DNA of 64,000 nucleotides. Source: Phoma sp. XZ068. Taxonomy: Eukaryota > Ascomycota > Dothideomycetes > Pleosporales > Didymellaceae. A program made the translations under genes and the position numbers. Under the pieces are notes generated by a model, which had not been told where the DNA came from, made no database searches, and saw only the letters and a list, made by a program, of their open reading frames with translations. The DNA is taken from the NCBI GenBank assembly GCA_004835665.1, contig RBKR01000017.1:930001-994000 (forward strand), given 5' to 3'. Below, piece by piece: positions 55,254 to 64,000 of this stretch. Within the stretch, counting starts at the first letter, position 1. Each line of letters begins with the position of its first letter.

Positions 55254-56045
55254 GGTGAACTGCTGCGCCGGGGTGGGCCCGTCGCTGCTCGTTCAAAGAC
55301 GCTGTCACACAGGCGCCAGTATCGCTACGAGAGTGTGTGTATGTGCGCGTGTTCGCAGGTGGGGCGTACGAGTCCTTGGATGCGTGAGGCTGAACGGGGT
55401 ACGAGCCTTGGGTTGTTGAGGGGGTCGCAGGCGCCGCGCAGTCGAGGCTCGGTGCAACTTCCGGACTATTGGCGTAGGAGCGAGGGTATCGGGGTTATAA
55501 GGGGATCGAGAATTGCGAATTAGGGCCCATGCAGCGAAGTGTGCCTTGGGACTGGTGTGCAGCTGTTCGAGGCGGTGCACCGTTCGCAGGGCGGAGTGCT
55601 GCCGATCGACTCTTGGAATTAGGGGTCCAACACAAACTTTCCACGCCGAACGCTATCAGACGAAAACAAGACGGAAATCTACAGCGGGAAGCAGACACGC
55701 AGGAGGAAATACGAGGAGATATAAGAACAAGAGGCGGCGTAGGATTGAAGCTCAACCTAAGCTAACATCGGCCTTCTCTGTAATTTCCTTCGACATGGTC
55801 ATTGCGCCGCCTGCCCCTGACGACCTGTATCACAAAACCACGCTTCCAGACCGCTTCGAGACTTTTTCTTCCTTCAGTGACCGTATTTGTGAGGCATTCT
55901 GCCTCGCCTTAGTCAAACCATCGTCAAAACATCGCGTTGCGCGTATTGCACTTTCATCTCCGTATAGGGTACGAGTCAGCGCAGGAGCCACTTCTGATTT
56001 GAATGTTCACAGCTGTCTGGTCATCAACTTTCCAGACGCGTCTTG
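55254..56045. other. Divergent promoter region, nothing recognised
   Basis: About 790 bp between the divergent glycosyltransferase and hydrolase genes. A 177-residue open frame on the plus strand has no domain, overlaps the next gene start by one base and is probably chance. Confidence 0.4.
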
Positions 56046-57419
56046 ATGTTCTCACGTACACCCATTTTCAGATCGTGCAGCACCTCAAGCTTGCGCCCAT
56101 TACCATTATCACGCTGTGCCTCCATTAACACCACTCGCAACCGTCCGTATTCAGTCGTCACAGCTCCACCACGCGAAGAGCATTTCCACATCCCATGTCG
56201 GTCAAACGGGACTGTCAAGCTTGACGTCTATCACGCCCTTGATGCATCATCCCCTGTTCTCATCTATTTGCCCCCAGGGCCTGTAGTAACACAAAACGCT
56301 GAGGCGAACGAAGGTATCATCGCCGCACTGCGTGCATCAAGTGCAGCCACTGTCGTCCGCATCAACTATCGTGCATCCTCACAACATCAATTCCCAACAC
56401 CCTACCACGATGTCCTGTACGGCTTCGACTGGATCCAAAGCAACATGCTGCTCGATGGATCCAAAAAGCCATATGCCGCACGGCTCGGCGTTTGTGGAGA
56501 ACTGATGGGAGGCTCCATTGCCACTATGCTGGCCCTGACCGAGTGTCGAGTGGGTGAGAGCCGTATCACTGCCGCTGCCGTAAACAACCCAATTGTAGAC
56601 TGGGTTTTTCCTGATGACCTGCCTCTTGTCGCTACATCAGACTTGCCAGACCCCGTCTCCAACGAGGAGACAGCATTTCCTGCCGAAGACGACATGATGG
56701 CTTCATTCAAAGCACTCAAAGTAGGACAGTTGCCCAAGACCAAAGCAAAGCGCAAGCGAAAGCCGAAAGCCATACCCCTTACCTCGTGGCAAGCACGGGC
56801 AGATAACTCCATCATACCCACCCTCACCCTCTCTGCAATGCGCGAAGTGCTCTTCCGCCGCCAGGACCACATATTCGACCGCTTCGCCTCACCAATCCAC
56901 TTCTTTCGCTCCCCGCACGCACAGCTCATCCTGCCACCAGCCGCGGACTCCTCGCTCGACCAACCCGACTACGCTCTCGACGTCGAAACGCAAATGAGTC
57001 TAAGCCACTACAACTCCTTCAGCTCCAAAACCTCCGAGCCGCAGGGCACCCCCGAACTAACCCGCTGTCGCTCCTACGCACGCGTCTACCCCCAATCCGG
57101 TACTGGCAAACTCAGTCTCCCTGCTTGGAACATCACGACGGGATCGCAGAGCCCGCTGTACGATCAAGCAGCCGAGTTGGCGAAGGTGCTGAGGAGGAGT
57201 ATTGCGAGGAATGCTATGAAGGCGCAGACTGGGCGGACGAGAGCGCATGATGCGGCTGAGAAGCAGTATTATGAGGAGTATGCGCAGGAGAGGGTGGTGC
57301 TGCACTCGCATGAGGGGACCGGGCTGTGGGGGCAACAATATCATGCTGCGGAGGGGTCGCCGAATGTTGAGGAGGTGGGGAGGTGGATGAAGGAACGTCT
57401 TGCTCCAGAGGCTTCATGA
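56046..57419 (+). CDS. Alpha/beta-hydrolase-like protein lacking the nucleophile Ser
   Basis: A single exon of 457 residues. ATG 56046 is used, as the open frame's first codon is TTG. The N-terminus is Arg/Ser/Thr-rich with almost no acids for about 40 residues (FSRTPIFRSCSTSSLRPLPLSRC), which suggests a mitochondrial presequence. The fold is shown by PVLIYLPPGPVV (strand plus oxyanion region), ATVVRINYRAS and GFDWI. The nucleophile elbow reads LGVCGELMGGSIATMLALTE, where Glu152 stands in place of the usual Ser of GxSxG. A basic insert (KTKAKRKRKPK) lies in the middle. No replacement nucleophile is obvious. The protein may be a non-catalytic member of the fold or use different chemistry. I do not know its role. 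Confidence 0.75.
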   Translation: MFSRTPIFRSCSTSSLRPLPLSRCASINTTRNRPYSVVTAPPREEHFHIPCRSNGTVKLDVYHALDASSPVLIYLPPGPVVTQNAEANEGIIAALRASSAATVVRINYRASSQHQFPTPYHDVLYGFDWIQSNMLLDGSKKPYAARLGVCGELMGGSIATMLALTECRVGESRITAAAVNNPIVDWVFPDDLPLVATSDLPDPVSNEETAFPAEDDMMASFKALKVGQLPKTKAKRKRKPKAIPLTSWQARADNSIIPTLTLSAMREVLFRRQDHIFDRFASPIHFFRSPHAQLILPPAADSSLDQPDYALDVETQMSLSHYNSFSSKTSEPQGTPELTRCRSYARVYPQSGTGKLSLPAWNITTGSQSPLYDQAAELAKVLRRSIARNAMKAQTGRTRAHDAAEKQYYEEYAQERVVLHSHEGTGLWGQQYHAAEGSPNVEEVGRWMKERLAPEAS

Positions 57420-57855
57420 GGACCCACGAACCTGCCTGGTCTTCGCCATGGAACCTCCTCTGTATAGCCAAACAGCAGCCTGCCTTTGAGAGCTCAACCC
57501 AACCAGTTACAAAGCAAACTGACAATCTGAGCTGGTGGCTCCATCGGTACAAAGACATCGAAAGACGTGTATTTGTGGCGCCTCCGTGGGCGAACACACT
57601 TCCACCAGGTTCGACATGTGCCGCCATTGTCTTCCGTTCTGCAGACTATGTTTGTCTCGACTATCTAACATGCAAGACATTGCTAGAAGGATGTCTCGCG
57701 TCCAGCCCCTTTGAGCTGGTCAAACATGGCGCTTGCTACCAGCCGCTCACGAAGTGTTGATAAGGGACACACATCGCGGCAATGTCTGTACACCAACACC
57801 ATCACCAAGTCACCTTTAGCATCGAACCTCTACATTCTACTCTACAACAGTCACC
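57420..57855. other. Intergenic, nothing recognised
   Basis: 436 bp between two plus-strand genes. Only chance open frames. Confidence 0.4.
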
Positions 57856-59568
57856 ATGGCGAAACTCAAGAGCATCAGGAAAGCCCTACCTCCCAAGGAC
57901 AATGAACCAGGTTCTGACAGCGATCTCTCATCTCCAGAAGACAAACCCGTCCCACCGCAGGATCCCACCCCAAACGAACAGTCAGAGCGCCCCAACGAAC
58001 AGGATCAGCAGCCCAGCAAAGCACAACTCGACCGCTTCCGGGCCGACTGGGACTTCAAACCCATAGCCGCAGCTCTAGGAGCACGCAGGGCACGAGAGTA
58101 CTTCACAGGGTACTTCGACGACGACGCCCTGTTCCAGCGTCGGACCTTGAATGCCTTTGAGACGTGGGCGGAGCTTGTGCCTCTGGAAGGTCGTGCGGAT
58201 CAGATGGGCAAGCTTGTTTATGCCTTGAAGCGGCGCTGGGGAGGGCACGTGGGTGCAGGGAAGGGCATTGGTAGCGACATAAAGAATAAGAGTAGGATCT
58301 TGCGGTCTGAAGTAATGACGTTGATCAAAGAGCTGAATCCAGATTTCGAAGAGAGCGAGGTTGAAGTGGAGGAGGAGGATGGCGTTGAAGTCGAAAAAGC
58401 CGCAAATGCGGAGCAAGCTGAGGCATCCGGCCAGCATCAGGAGCAGACCCCGAAGGCCAACGAGCAAGACGACTACACCGCGGGCGAGGCGCTGGTCTCG
58501 GCAATTTCAGACTACTGGCTGTCGAAGTCCATTCCCGACATACTGCCACCACACGCTTATCCCATGGACCTCAGAAATGACCCGACCCATTGGCCTCTTG
58601 AACTTCTCCAAGCGGTGCTGAAGTTGGCAGAGGTCACTTCTCGACGTGAAGATGCGGTGCAGGAAAAGCTTGCAGACGAGTTCCGGGGTGTCAAGACTTT
58701 CCGATCCGCCTCGAACTCTGTACGGCGCCTCCAGGTTATGCATCAGTACTTCGACAAGGGAAAGGGTGTAACTCGCTCAGAGACGCCAGCTGGTGGCAAA
58801 GGCAAGAGTGTCGCTTCAAAAGCTACACGTGCGAATGTAGTGACTGCGGTAAGTTCTTCAAAGTTATTGTTATATTGCATAGCTAATCTGAAGCAGCAAT
58901 CCGGCCCTTCGAGAGCCTCACAAGCACGACGCACATCGATGCCACCCCCCACAGCAAGGAGAGCAACAACCATCATTGGAGCGCAGAATGCAGAAGCAGT
59001 GACGCCAACTGCCCCAGCACAACAGGACCCTACACCTCGCCCTCAACACACAAGCAAGCGCCCCAGCATCGACCCCTCCGGCGCAAACGAGCCAACCCGG
59101 AAGAAACCCAGACAAACTCCAGCACCCAAAGAACTCGTACATCCCACCCAACCCAATCCAAACCGCGCACCACGCACCCTCTCCCTCCCCACCCTCCTCA
59201 CAAACCCCATCAACACACCCGCAGAACCCCAAATCCAAACCCACACCCACACCCACACCCTCGCAACCCTGCACATCCGCACCCTAAATACCCTCCTCAT
59301 AACCGCTGAACTCCGCGTAAAAATCGCGCAAGAGGCGCGAACAGCCGGGTACGCGGGCGCGCGGGTAGCGGACCTGGAGGCGCTTGAGACGGGGGTGTAT
59401 GAGGCGGAGGTTGAGGTGGGGAGGGCGAGGGGGGACGTTATTGCGGCTGTGAGGGGGGTTCTTGGAGATGGAGGGGGAGAGGGGAAGGAGGAGGAGGTGC
59501 TGAGGGTTTTGGAGAGGTTGAGGGGGGAGGGGGAGGGGGCGGGGGCGATGGATGTGGTGGAGGAGTGA
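57856..59568 (+). CDS. Unknown basic protein with in-frame 48-bp intron
   Basis: Start ATG 57856 in caccATGGC context. Without splicing the frame is 570 residues. A GTAAGT donor (58849), GCTAAT branch and CAG acceptor (58896) define a 48-bp in-frame intron, giving 554 residues; intron retention would insert 16 mostly hydrophobic residues (VSSSKLLLYCIANLKQ). An acidic, disordered N-terminus precedes a helical block (FRADWDFKPIAAALGARRAREYFTGYFDDDALFQRRTLNAF) and a second block (DYWLSKSIPDILPPHAYPMDL). A basic, Pro-rich middle with NLS-like clusters (RKKPRQTPAPK) and a His-Thr run follow. A helical C-terminus (LHIRTLNTLLITAELRVKIAQEARTAGY) ends acidic. I do not recognise the family; a nuclear location is a guess. 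Confidence 0.6.
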   Translation: MAKLKSIRKALPPKDNEPGSDSDLSSPEDKPVPPQDPTPNEQSERPNEQDQQPSKAQLDRFRADWDFKPIAAALGARRAREYFTGYFDDDALFQRRTLNAFETWAELVPLEGRADQMGKLVYALKRRWGGHVGAGKGIGSDIKNKSRILRSEVMTLIKELNPDFEESEVEVEEEDGVEVEKAANAEQAEASGQHQEQTPKANEQDDYTAGEALVSAISDYWLSKSIPDILPPHAYPMDLRNDPTHWPLELLQAVLKLAEVTSRREDAVQEKLADEFRGVKTFRSASNSVRRLQVMHQYFDKGKGVTRSETPAGGKGKSVASKATRANVVTAVSSSKLLLYCIANLKQQSGPSRASQARRTSMPPPTARRATTIIGAQNAEAVTPTAPAQQDPTPRPQHTSKRPSIDPSGANEPTRKKPRQTPAPKELVHPTQPNPNRAPRTLSLPTLLTNPINTPAEPQIQTHTHTHTLATLHIRTLNTLLITAELRVKIAQEARTAGYAGARVADLEALETGVYEAEVEVGRARGDVIAAVRGVLGDGGGEGKEEEVLRVLERLRGEGEGAGAMDVVEE

Positions 59569-60341
59569 CGGAGTGAGCACAATGGGGAAAAGGGGCTAGG
59601 GTTGGGTTTGGGTTTTAGATTGGATAGATCGGGTGAGATTTCTTGGGTTGTAGTTTAAGGCGTGGCATTGTCTTTTACATATCTGCATGGCCGCATCTGG
59701 AGACTTCACGAGCATGGCATTCTTTTTATCTTCGTCTTGAACGATCAGATCGAAATACTACTCCACTTGCATTCCTCCGTTTTCCTCTTTTCTACTTCTG
59801 TCTCCGGAAAGAACAGTGACTGTCCTTTGGTCTGAGGTCTAATATGCGACATGCTTGATGAGAATGTGCAGACATTGATTTTGATGACCGGGGAGACGTG
59901 TTTGGCCGAAAGAAAAACACGAAGCACGGAGATATCACGTCAAGCCAAGATAGAAGACTGGATTCCAACATTTGATTCGTGAAAGCTATGCAAAACTGCG
60001 GACTATGTCGTCCGGCCAAGATTGAACGAGGATTCTGCCATCATTCAAACAGAAGAAGTGGCAACTGGAGATGTAGGCCAAGAGAGGAGCCAGGCTCGGT
60101 AGCCAAAGATGACGGGAGCGTACGCTGTTCTCAAATTCCTCCTACGATACCGCGCATCTACCGCTTCTTCTGAATGTAGCGTAGTGTGGCAAACAGATGT
60201 TCCGTGTTGTTCTGACGTGTAGAACTCCAATTGTAACAGTAGATACGTCGCGGGTGGTTGCAAAAGCGTCGTGCGTGTCGTGAAGCCAATCCTTGAACAA
60301 AGCACATGGTAGGCCTGCCCACAAGTGCAGAATGGAGCGCC
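59569..60341. other. Convergent 3' flanks, nothing recognised
   Basis: About 770 bp between the stops of two convergent genes. Short open frames only, no RNA gene identified. Confidence 0.4.
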
Positions 60342-63267
60342 TTAACCGGCAGAACGACTCTGCGAGCGCAGCGCAATGCCATTGCTACGATTGCCTTCCA
60401 TCTCCTCCAGAGCTGGAGATGAAGGCGGGCCTGGTTGGTCGGACACTGCGACGTGTGCTGGCTCGGCAGGGTTGTTGGCTTGGTACTTCTGGTAATGATC
60501 TTCTACGTATCTCAGACCTTGAAGAAGGCCCTCTTTCTGGGCTTCAAGGACGCGGCGTCGTTCCAAACGAGCTGGAGATTCGGCGAGAAGACGCTGCGCC
60601 GTGTATGGGCCTACAGTAAGTCAGCAAGTGTTAACAGTGCGAAAAGAAAATGAAAACGTACCATGCTTTTCATCAAAGATACCGAGCTCATCTTGTAGCT
60701 GGTCACGGAGAGTGTTGCGCAACACTTGGAAAAACTTGTCGTCAATCCTCATGATGATGCCCTCAACCAGCCGACGTGCTGCAAGCATGTAGTAGGTTGT
60801 GACATCAGCTACCAGGCCGAGTTCACGGTCATATGGCTCTGCCTTTAGCAGGGCCATCTTTTTTTCATCTTTTATGAGCCTCTCTCGCTCGACATTCGAC
60901 AGCTCACGATCGTAGTGGTTGGCAGCTTCCCTCAAGTAGAGCTTATGACGGGCTTTGAATCGAGCATCTCTGTACCTCTCCATGACCGCACACTTATCTT
61001 GATCAAATATGTCATTCAGGATAATGTAAGGGCGTAGTCGCTCAGCATTCAGCGCTTCGGCCGCCATCACAGTCCGCTGCTCATGCAAGTTGTTGTCCAG
61101 AATGGCTGTAACGATAGTTGACGACTCCTTGTACAAGTCCGAGCCCTGCCAACCGCGGAAGTGCGTATCAAACAACTGTTGCATGCGGTGCTTCAGTTGT
61201 TGGTTCAGGTGACTGAAGAAGTTATCGACAGCGGTCTGCCAATGATTGAGAGCGGACAGCATCATGTTCTCGCGAGCTTTGGGGTGGAGACCGCCAGCCA
61301 CTCGACCTTGCGAGCTCTGAGAGATGTGTAGCGCGACTTCATCGAGGTTGAAAACCTTTCGGGTGCCAGAATTCGTCTTGGTCTTGCTGGGTGTGGCGGC
61401 ATTAGCTTGTGGAGTCTTGTTCGAAGGCTTCTGGGGCTTCTTGAACTGCGGAGTTGAAGGAGCAGGGGCCTGACGTTCGCGCTTCGGCTGAACATCATGC
61501 TTGCGTTTCTTGCTAGGCGTCTCTGGGGAGAAGGACATTTCCGAGTCGTTATCAGAGTCGTCAATGACGATGGCACCAGCGCTTGAGCCACCTGGAAGCG
61601 CAGCAGAGAAGATGCCTTCGTCGCGCTTACCGCTGGTGATCATAGTCGGTTTGGACTGTTCTAACGCTTCCCAGAATGTCTGCTGAAGGTCCCTCCAGGT
61701 GATCTCCCACGACTCATGTCCGTGATCGCCATTCATTTCACTGCGAACATCCGCCGCGAATGCTTGTATGACATCGCACACAGTTCTCGTGGCTGTGTAG
61801 AGTGGCGTCTCTGGAATTTGTCGTAATTCTACCTCGACAGCCTCCAAACGATTCTTGATCTGCTCGTAAATCTTAGGAAGCTTCTCGATGACTTTCTTTC
61901 CAAGCTGCGTAGACAGGTAGTGCTGTAGGTTGATGGTACCAAAGCGCTTCTGGTATGGTTGGAGATCAGTTGACCATGGCGTTGTCTGCTCGAAGAATTG
62001 CTTCTCAAGTTGTCGAGCATCACTGTGCGATAGGCCTTGCCTGATTTGCTTCTGGTCTAAGTTCTTCACTACGAAATACCCATGACCCAAGGCAAATCGC
62101 CGTCCCTCTAGTGTTCTCGCAAGTTCCGCTGACGACGAGCCAGTAGGGAGCCGGTCGGGCTTGGTCAAGACACCTGCAAATAGAGAGGTCAATTATGGCC
62201 GAACAAATCAAGATTCGATAAACTCACCAATGCAGCGGCCGGTTGCCTTGAGACTTCGGGCAAGTCCCGCAGCTGTCGAAGTTGCGATGTCGTTCTCCAG
62301 CGCCGTCGTAACAAGCACTAGCGCTTCTGGGTCTTTCACATACATGGACACGAGGTTCTGAACAAGCGGGACTGTGTATGCCTCTTCCTCGGTCTCTGCC
62401 TGCCCAATCAGACCTGGGAGGTCGTAGAAACCCAGAGCCGGTAGATCTGGCTTCCTGATGGAGATGCCAACAGGGTTAGGACTGAACAATGTGCTGTGCA
62501 TCTCGGTACTCCTAAACGAGGGGTTCAGGAACAGCCCATGATCTACCAATGGGCTCAAATTTGCGCGCTGAGCGCAAGCAATAAGCTCCCCGAGTTCCGC
62601 TGGATCGCTGGTCTGCGCAAATGGAATCTTTGTGGCGCCAGACGATGCCTGAGTCCAGCCTGGGAACTCTGTGTCCTCGTTTTGTCCAGGGTGGCGAACG
62701 TCGAAATGGCGAAGCAGAAAGACTTCAGCGTGCCAATCAGAGCTAGAATCCTTGGAGGGTTGCATGTCGATGAACAATGGAACGCGAGTGCAGGTACCCG
62801 TATCTCGTGGCGTCTTGATGCCAGAGATTGCTTCAATTACTGAAGACTTGCCTGTAGATTGCTGCCCTACAGAAGGACCATTAGTATACCGAGCTCAGCC
62901 AGGTAAGTATATGAAATTCACTGACCAAGCACTACGCAGCGGGGAACCGAGATCTCCTGTGTGTTGAGTCCGAGCTGGGACAACTTGCTAGCAATCGACA
63001 AAGCCTCCTTGACGTGGGCACCAAGAGGGCCGACCTCATCAGTGGCAGGTACACCATGTTGCGGATATTCTGCACAATTTCAGTATCTATTTCCTAAGCA
63101 TTGCGAGGCCACTTACCGGGCTGGAAGGTGTCGTCGTGGTGTCCATGGTTGTCACCATCTACCGGTGTATCAGTGAGAGGGGTATCTGCGAGCGTGCCAT
63201 CATCGCTGGGTGCAGACGGCGTCTTCACGACTGACCGACGGGCCCGATGCTGTGCGGCACCTGCCAT
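60342..63267 (-). CDS. Dynamin-like GTPase with disordered insert
   Basis: Five exons (63267-63117, 63069-62926, 62866-62228, 62173-60662, 60610-60342; introns 47-59 bp) give 904 residues. The GTPase domain (about 60-390) has G1 LGQQSTGKSSVIEAI at about 98-112, G2 in TGTCTRVPL, G3 YDLPGLIG (Asp247) and G4 LTKPDR (315-320). A stalk region is followed by an insert containing IVIDDSDNDSE, a SUMO-interaction-like motif, and KKRKHDVQPKRER, an NLS-like cluster. The stalk/GED part includes YIILNDIFDQDKCAVMERYR and YYMLAARRLVEGIIMRIDDKF. The last exon adds ARLERRRVLEAQKEGLLQGL and a disordered tail. It resembles the Mx/fungal dynamin-family group more than Vps1 or Dnm1. It probably acts in membrane remodelling, but the insert hints at nuclear or SUMO-linked control. 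Confidence 0.9.
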
Positions 63268-64000
63268 ATTGGTGGTGGGGTGGTAGAGTTGTCGAGATGG
63301 GCAGTTGCTATTATGAGAGCAAGTTGGTGGGAGGAAGTTGTAGATAACAAGGCAGCAACCACGCTAAAGCGAAGGCACAGCAAACGGTGACGGTGGGTCT
63401 GGAGCAACATATTGGATCCGGAGCAGGTCGAGGTGAAGGTGAATTGATTGGCGTAGCGGCAGGCTAACCTATCACTCCATTGGGGTTCAAGATTGGTCGA
63501 CAGTGCACGGCCAAATGAGTAAGTGGTCCAGAGCAGCAGGCCGAAAACACGTGGGAGAAGTGTGTCACACGTGTTCAGAGGAGTACGAATATGAGTCGAC
63601 GGCAACAAGGTGGATGGAGTAGACATGGTGAGACAGCCTTGCAGCTTGAAAGGCTTGAAGGAGTGTATGTGAAGAGTAGTAGTAACGTAGCAGTGTTTGC
63701 AGGGTTACGCTAGGCGTCATAGCGGTGGTAGTGAGGGTGGTGAGTGCGGTGAAGGTGAAGTAAGAGACTCACCCTTCCTACATCCGTTGAATAGCTTGAC
63801 CATAGACAGCTTAATATTCGCATACTATGCGACAATCGCGACTGCAGTCTCACAATACATGTTTTGTTGCAACCACATTACATGGCCTGGCGATACGCGC
63901 ACGTGATCATGGATTAGGATAAGTTCGAAGGCGCATGTTGAAGGTTGAAGGGGCCAGATTTCATCTACAGTAGTGAGCGATACATTACATGCACACAACA
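63268..64000. other. Dynamin-like gene promoter and window edge
   Basis: About 730 bp upstream of the dynamin-like ATG, with GGT/GTGGTAGT-type short repeats near 63720-63760. No gene is supported up to the window end. Confidence 0.4.

Noticed and set aside
55513..56046. 177-aa plus-strand open frame before the hydrolase gene
   Set aside because: No domain, overlaps the start of a better supported gene; likely promoter or UTR sequence.
1..64000. tRNA or rRNA genes
   Set aside because: No GGTTCGANTCC-type T-arm with a matching acceptor stem, and no rRNA-like block, was found by eye; a covariance search would settle this.

Overview
The window looks like nuclear DNA of a filamentous ascomycete (Pezizomycotina). 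Introns are short (45-65 bp, one of 143 bp) with GT..AG ends and CTAAC/CTGAC-like branch sites. Genes sit on both strands as single units with no operons. The content is typically fungal: a HET-domain protein, secreted GH43 and GH51 enzymes, an AmdS-type amidase, a berberine-bridge-like oxidase, a GPI-anchored wall protein and a TCO89-like TORC1 subunit. Several membrane-protein families resemble ones I associate with Dothideomycetes/Pleosporales; that placement is inference. Splice joins were made by hand from the sequence, and each listed gene keeps one open frame across its joins.

Layout. 1-2.6 kb: the tail of one gene and a spliced gene with a CxxC...H motif and a Gln/Ala/His-rich tail. 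2.6-13.3 kb: a gene-poor stretch with one small GPI-protein gene (8.7-9.06 kb), a degenerate tandem array of about 375-bp units (3.48-6.07 kb), and short minisatellites. 13.3-21.8 kb: TCO89-like protein, an unknown Ser/Arg-rich protein, a tandem GH43 enzyme and an amidase, all on the minus strand. 22-32.6 kb: an accessory region with a truncated frameshifted membrane-protein relic, an intact multi-pass membrane protein, AT-rich spacers, an atypical SDR, a secreted FAD oxidase, and a multiply frameshifted rhodopsin/SAT4-type pseudogene. 32.7-43 kb: esterase, DMT transporter, GH51 arabinofuranosidase, an unknown basic protein, and a HET protein. 43.5-45.4 kb: argininosuccinate synthase, followed by two decayed copies of its own 3' end. 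45.9-52.2 kb: a DOA4/USP8-type deubiquitinase and a VPS27 (ESCRT-0) gene, divergent from a shared 551-bp promoter. 53.2-63.3 kb: a GT32-type glycosyltransferase, an alpha/beta hydrolase whose nucleophile Ser is replaced by Glu, an unknown basic protein, and a dynamin-like GTPase with a disordered insert carrying a SUMO-interaction-like motif and a nuclear-localisation-like motif.

How the genes relate. The clearest functional link is DOA4-VPS27: both act in sorting of ubiquitinated cargo into multivesicular bodies. GH43 and GH51 are both likely to strip arabinose from plant wall polysaccharides, but they are 16 kb apart with unrelated genes between. The SDR and FAD oxidase are convergent neighbours flanked by decayed genes; they may be remnants of a small metabolic locus, which is speculative. 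No tRNA, rRNA, CRISPR array or intact transposon was recognised.
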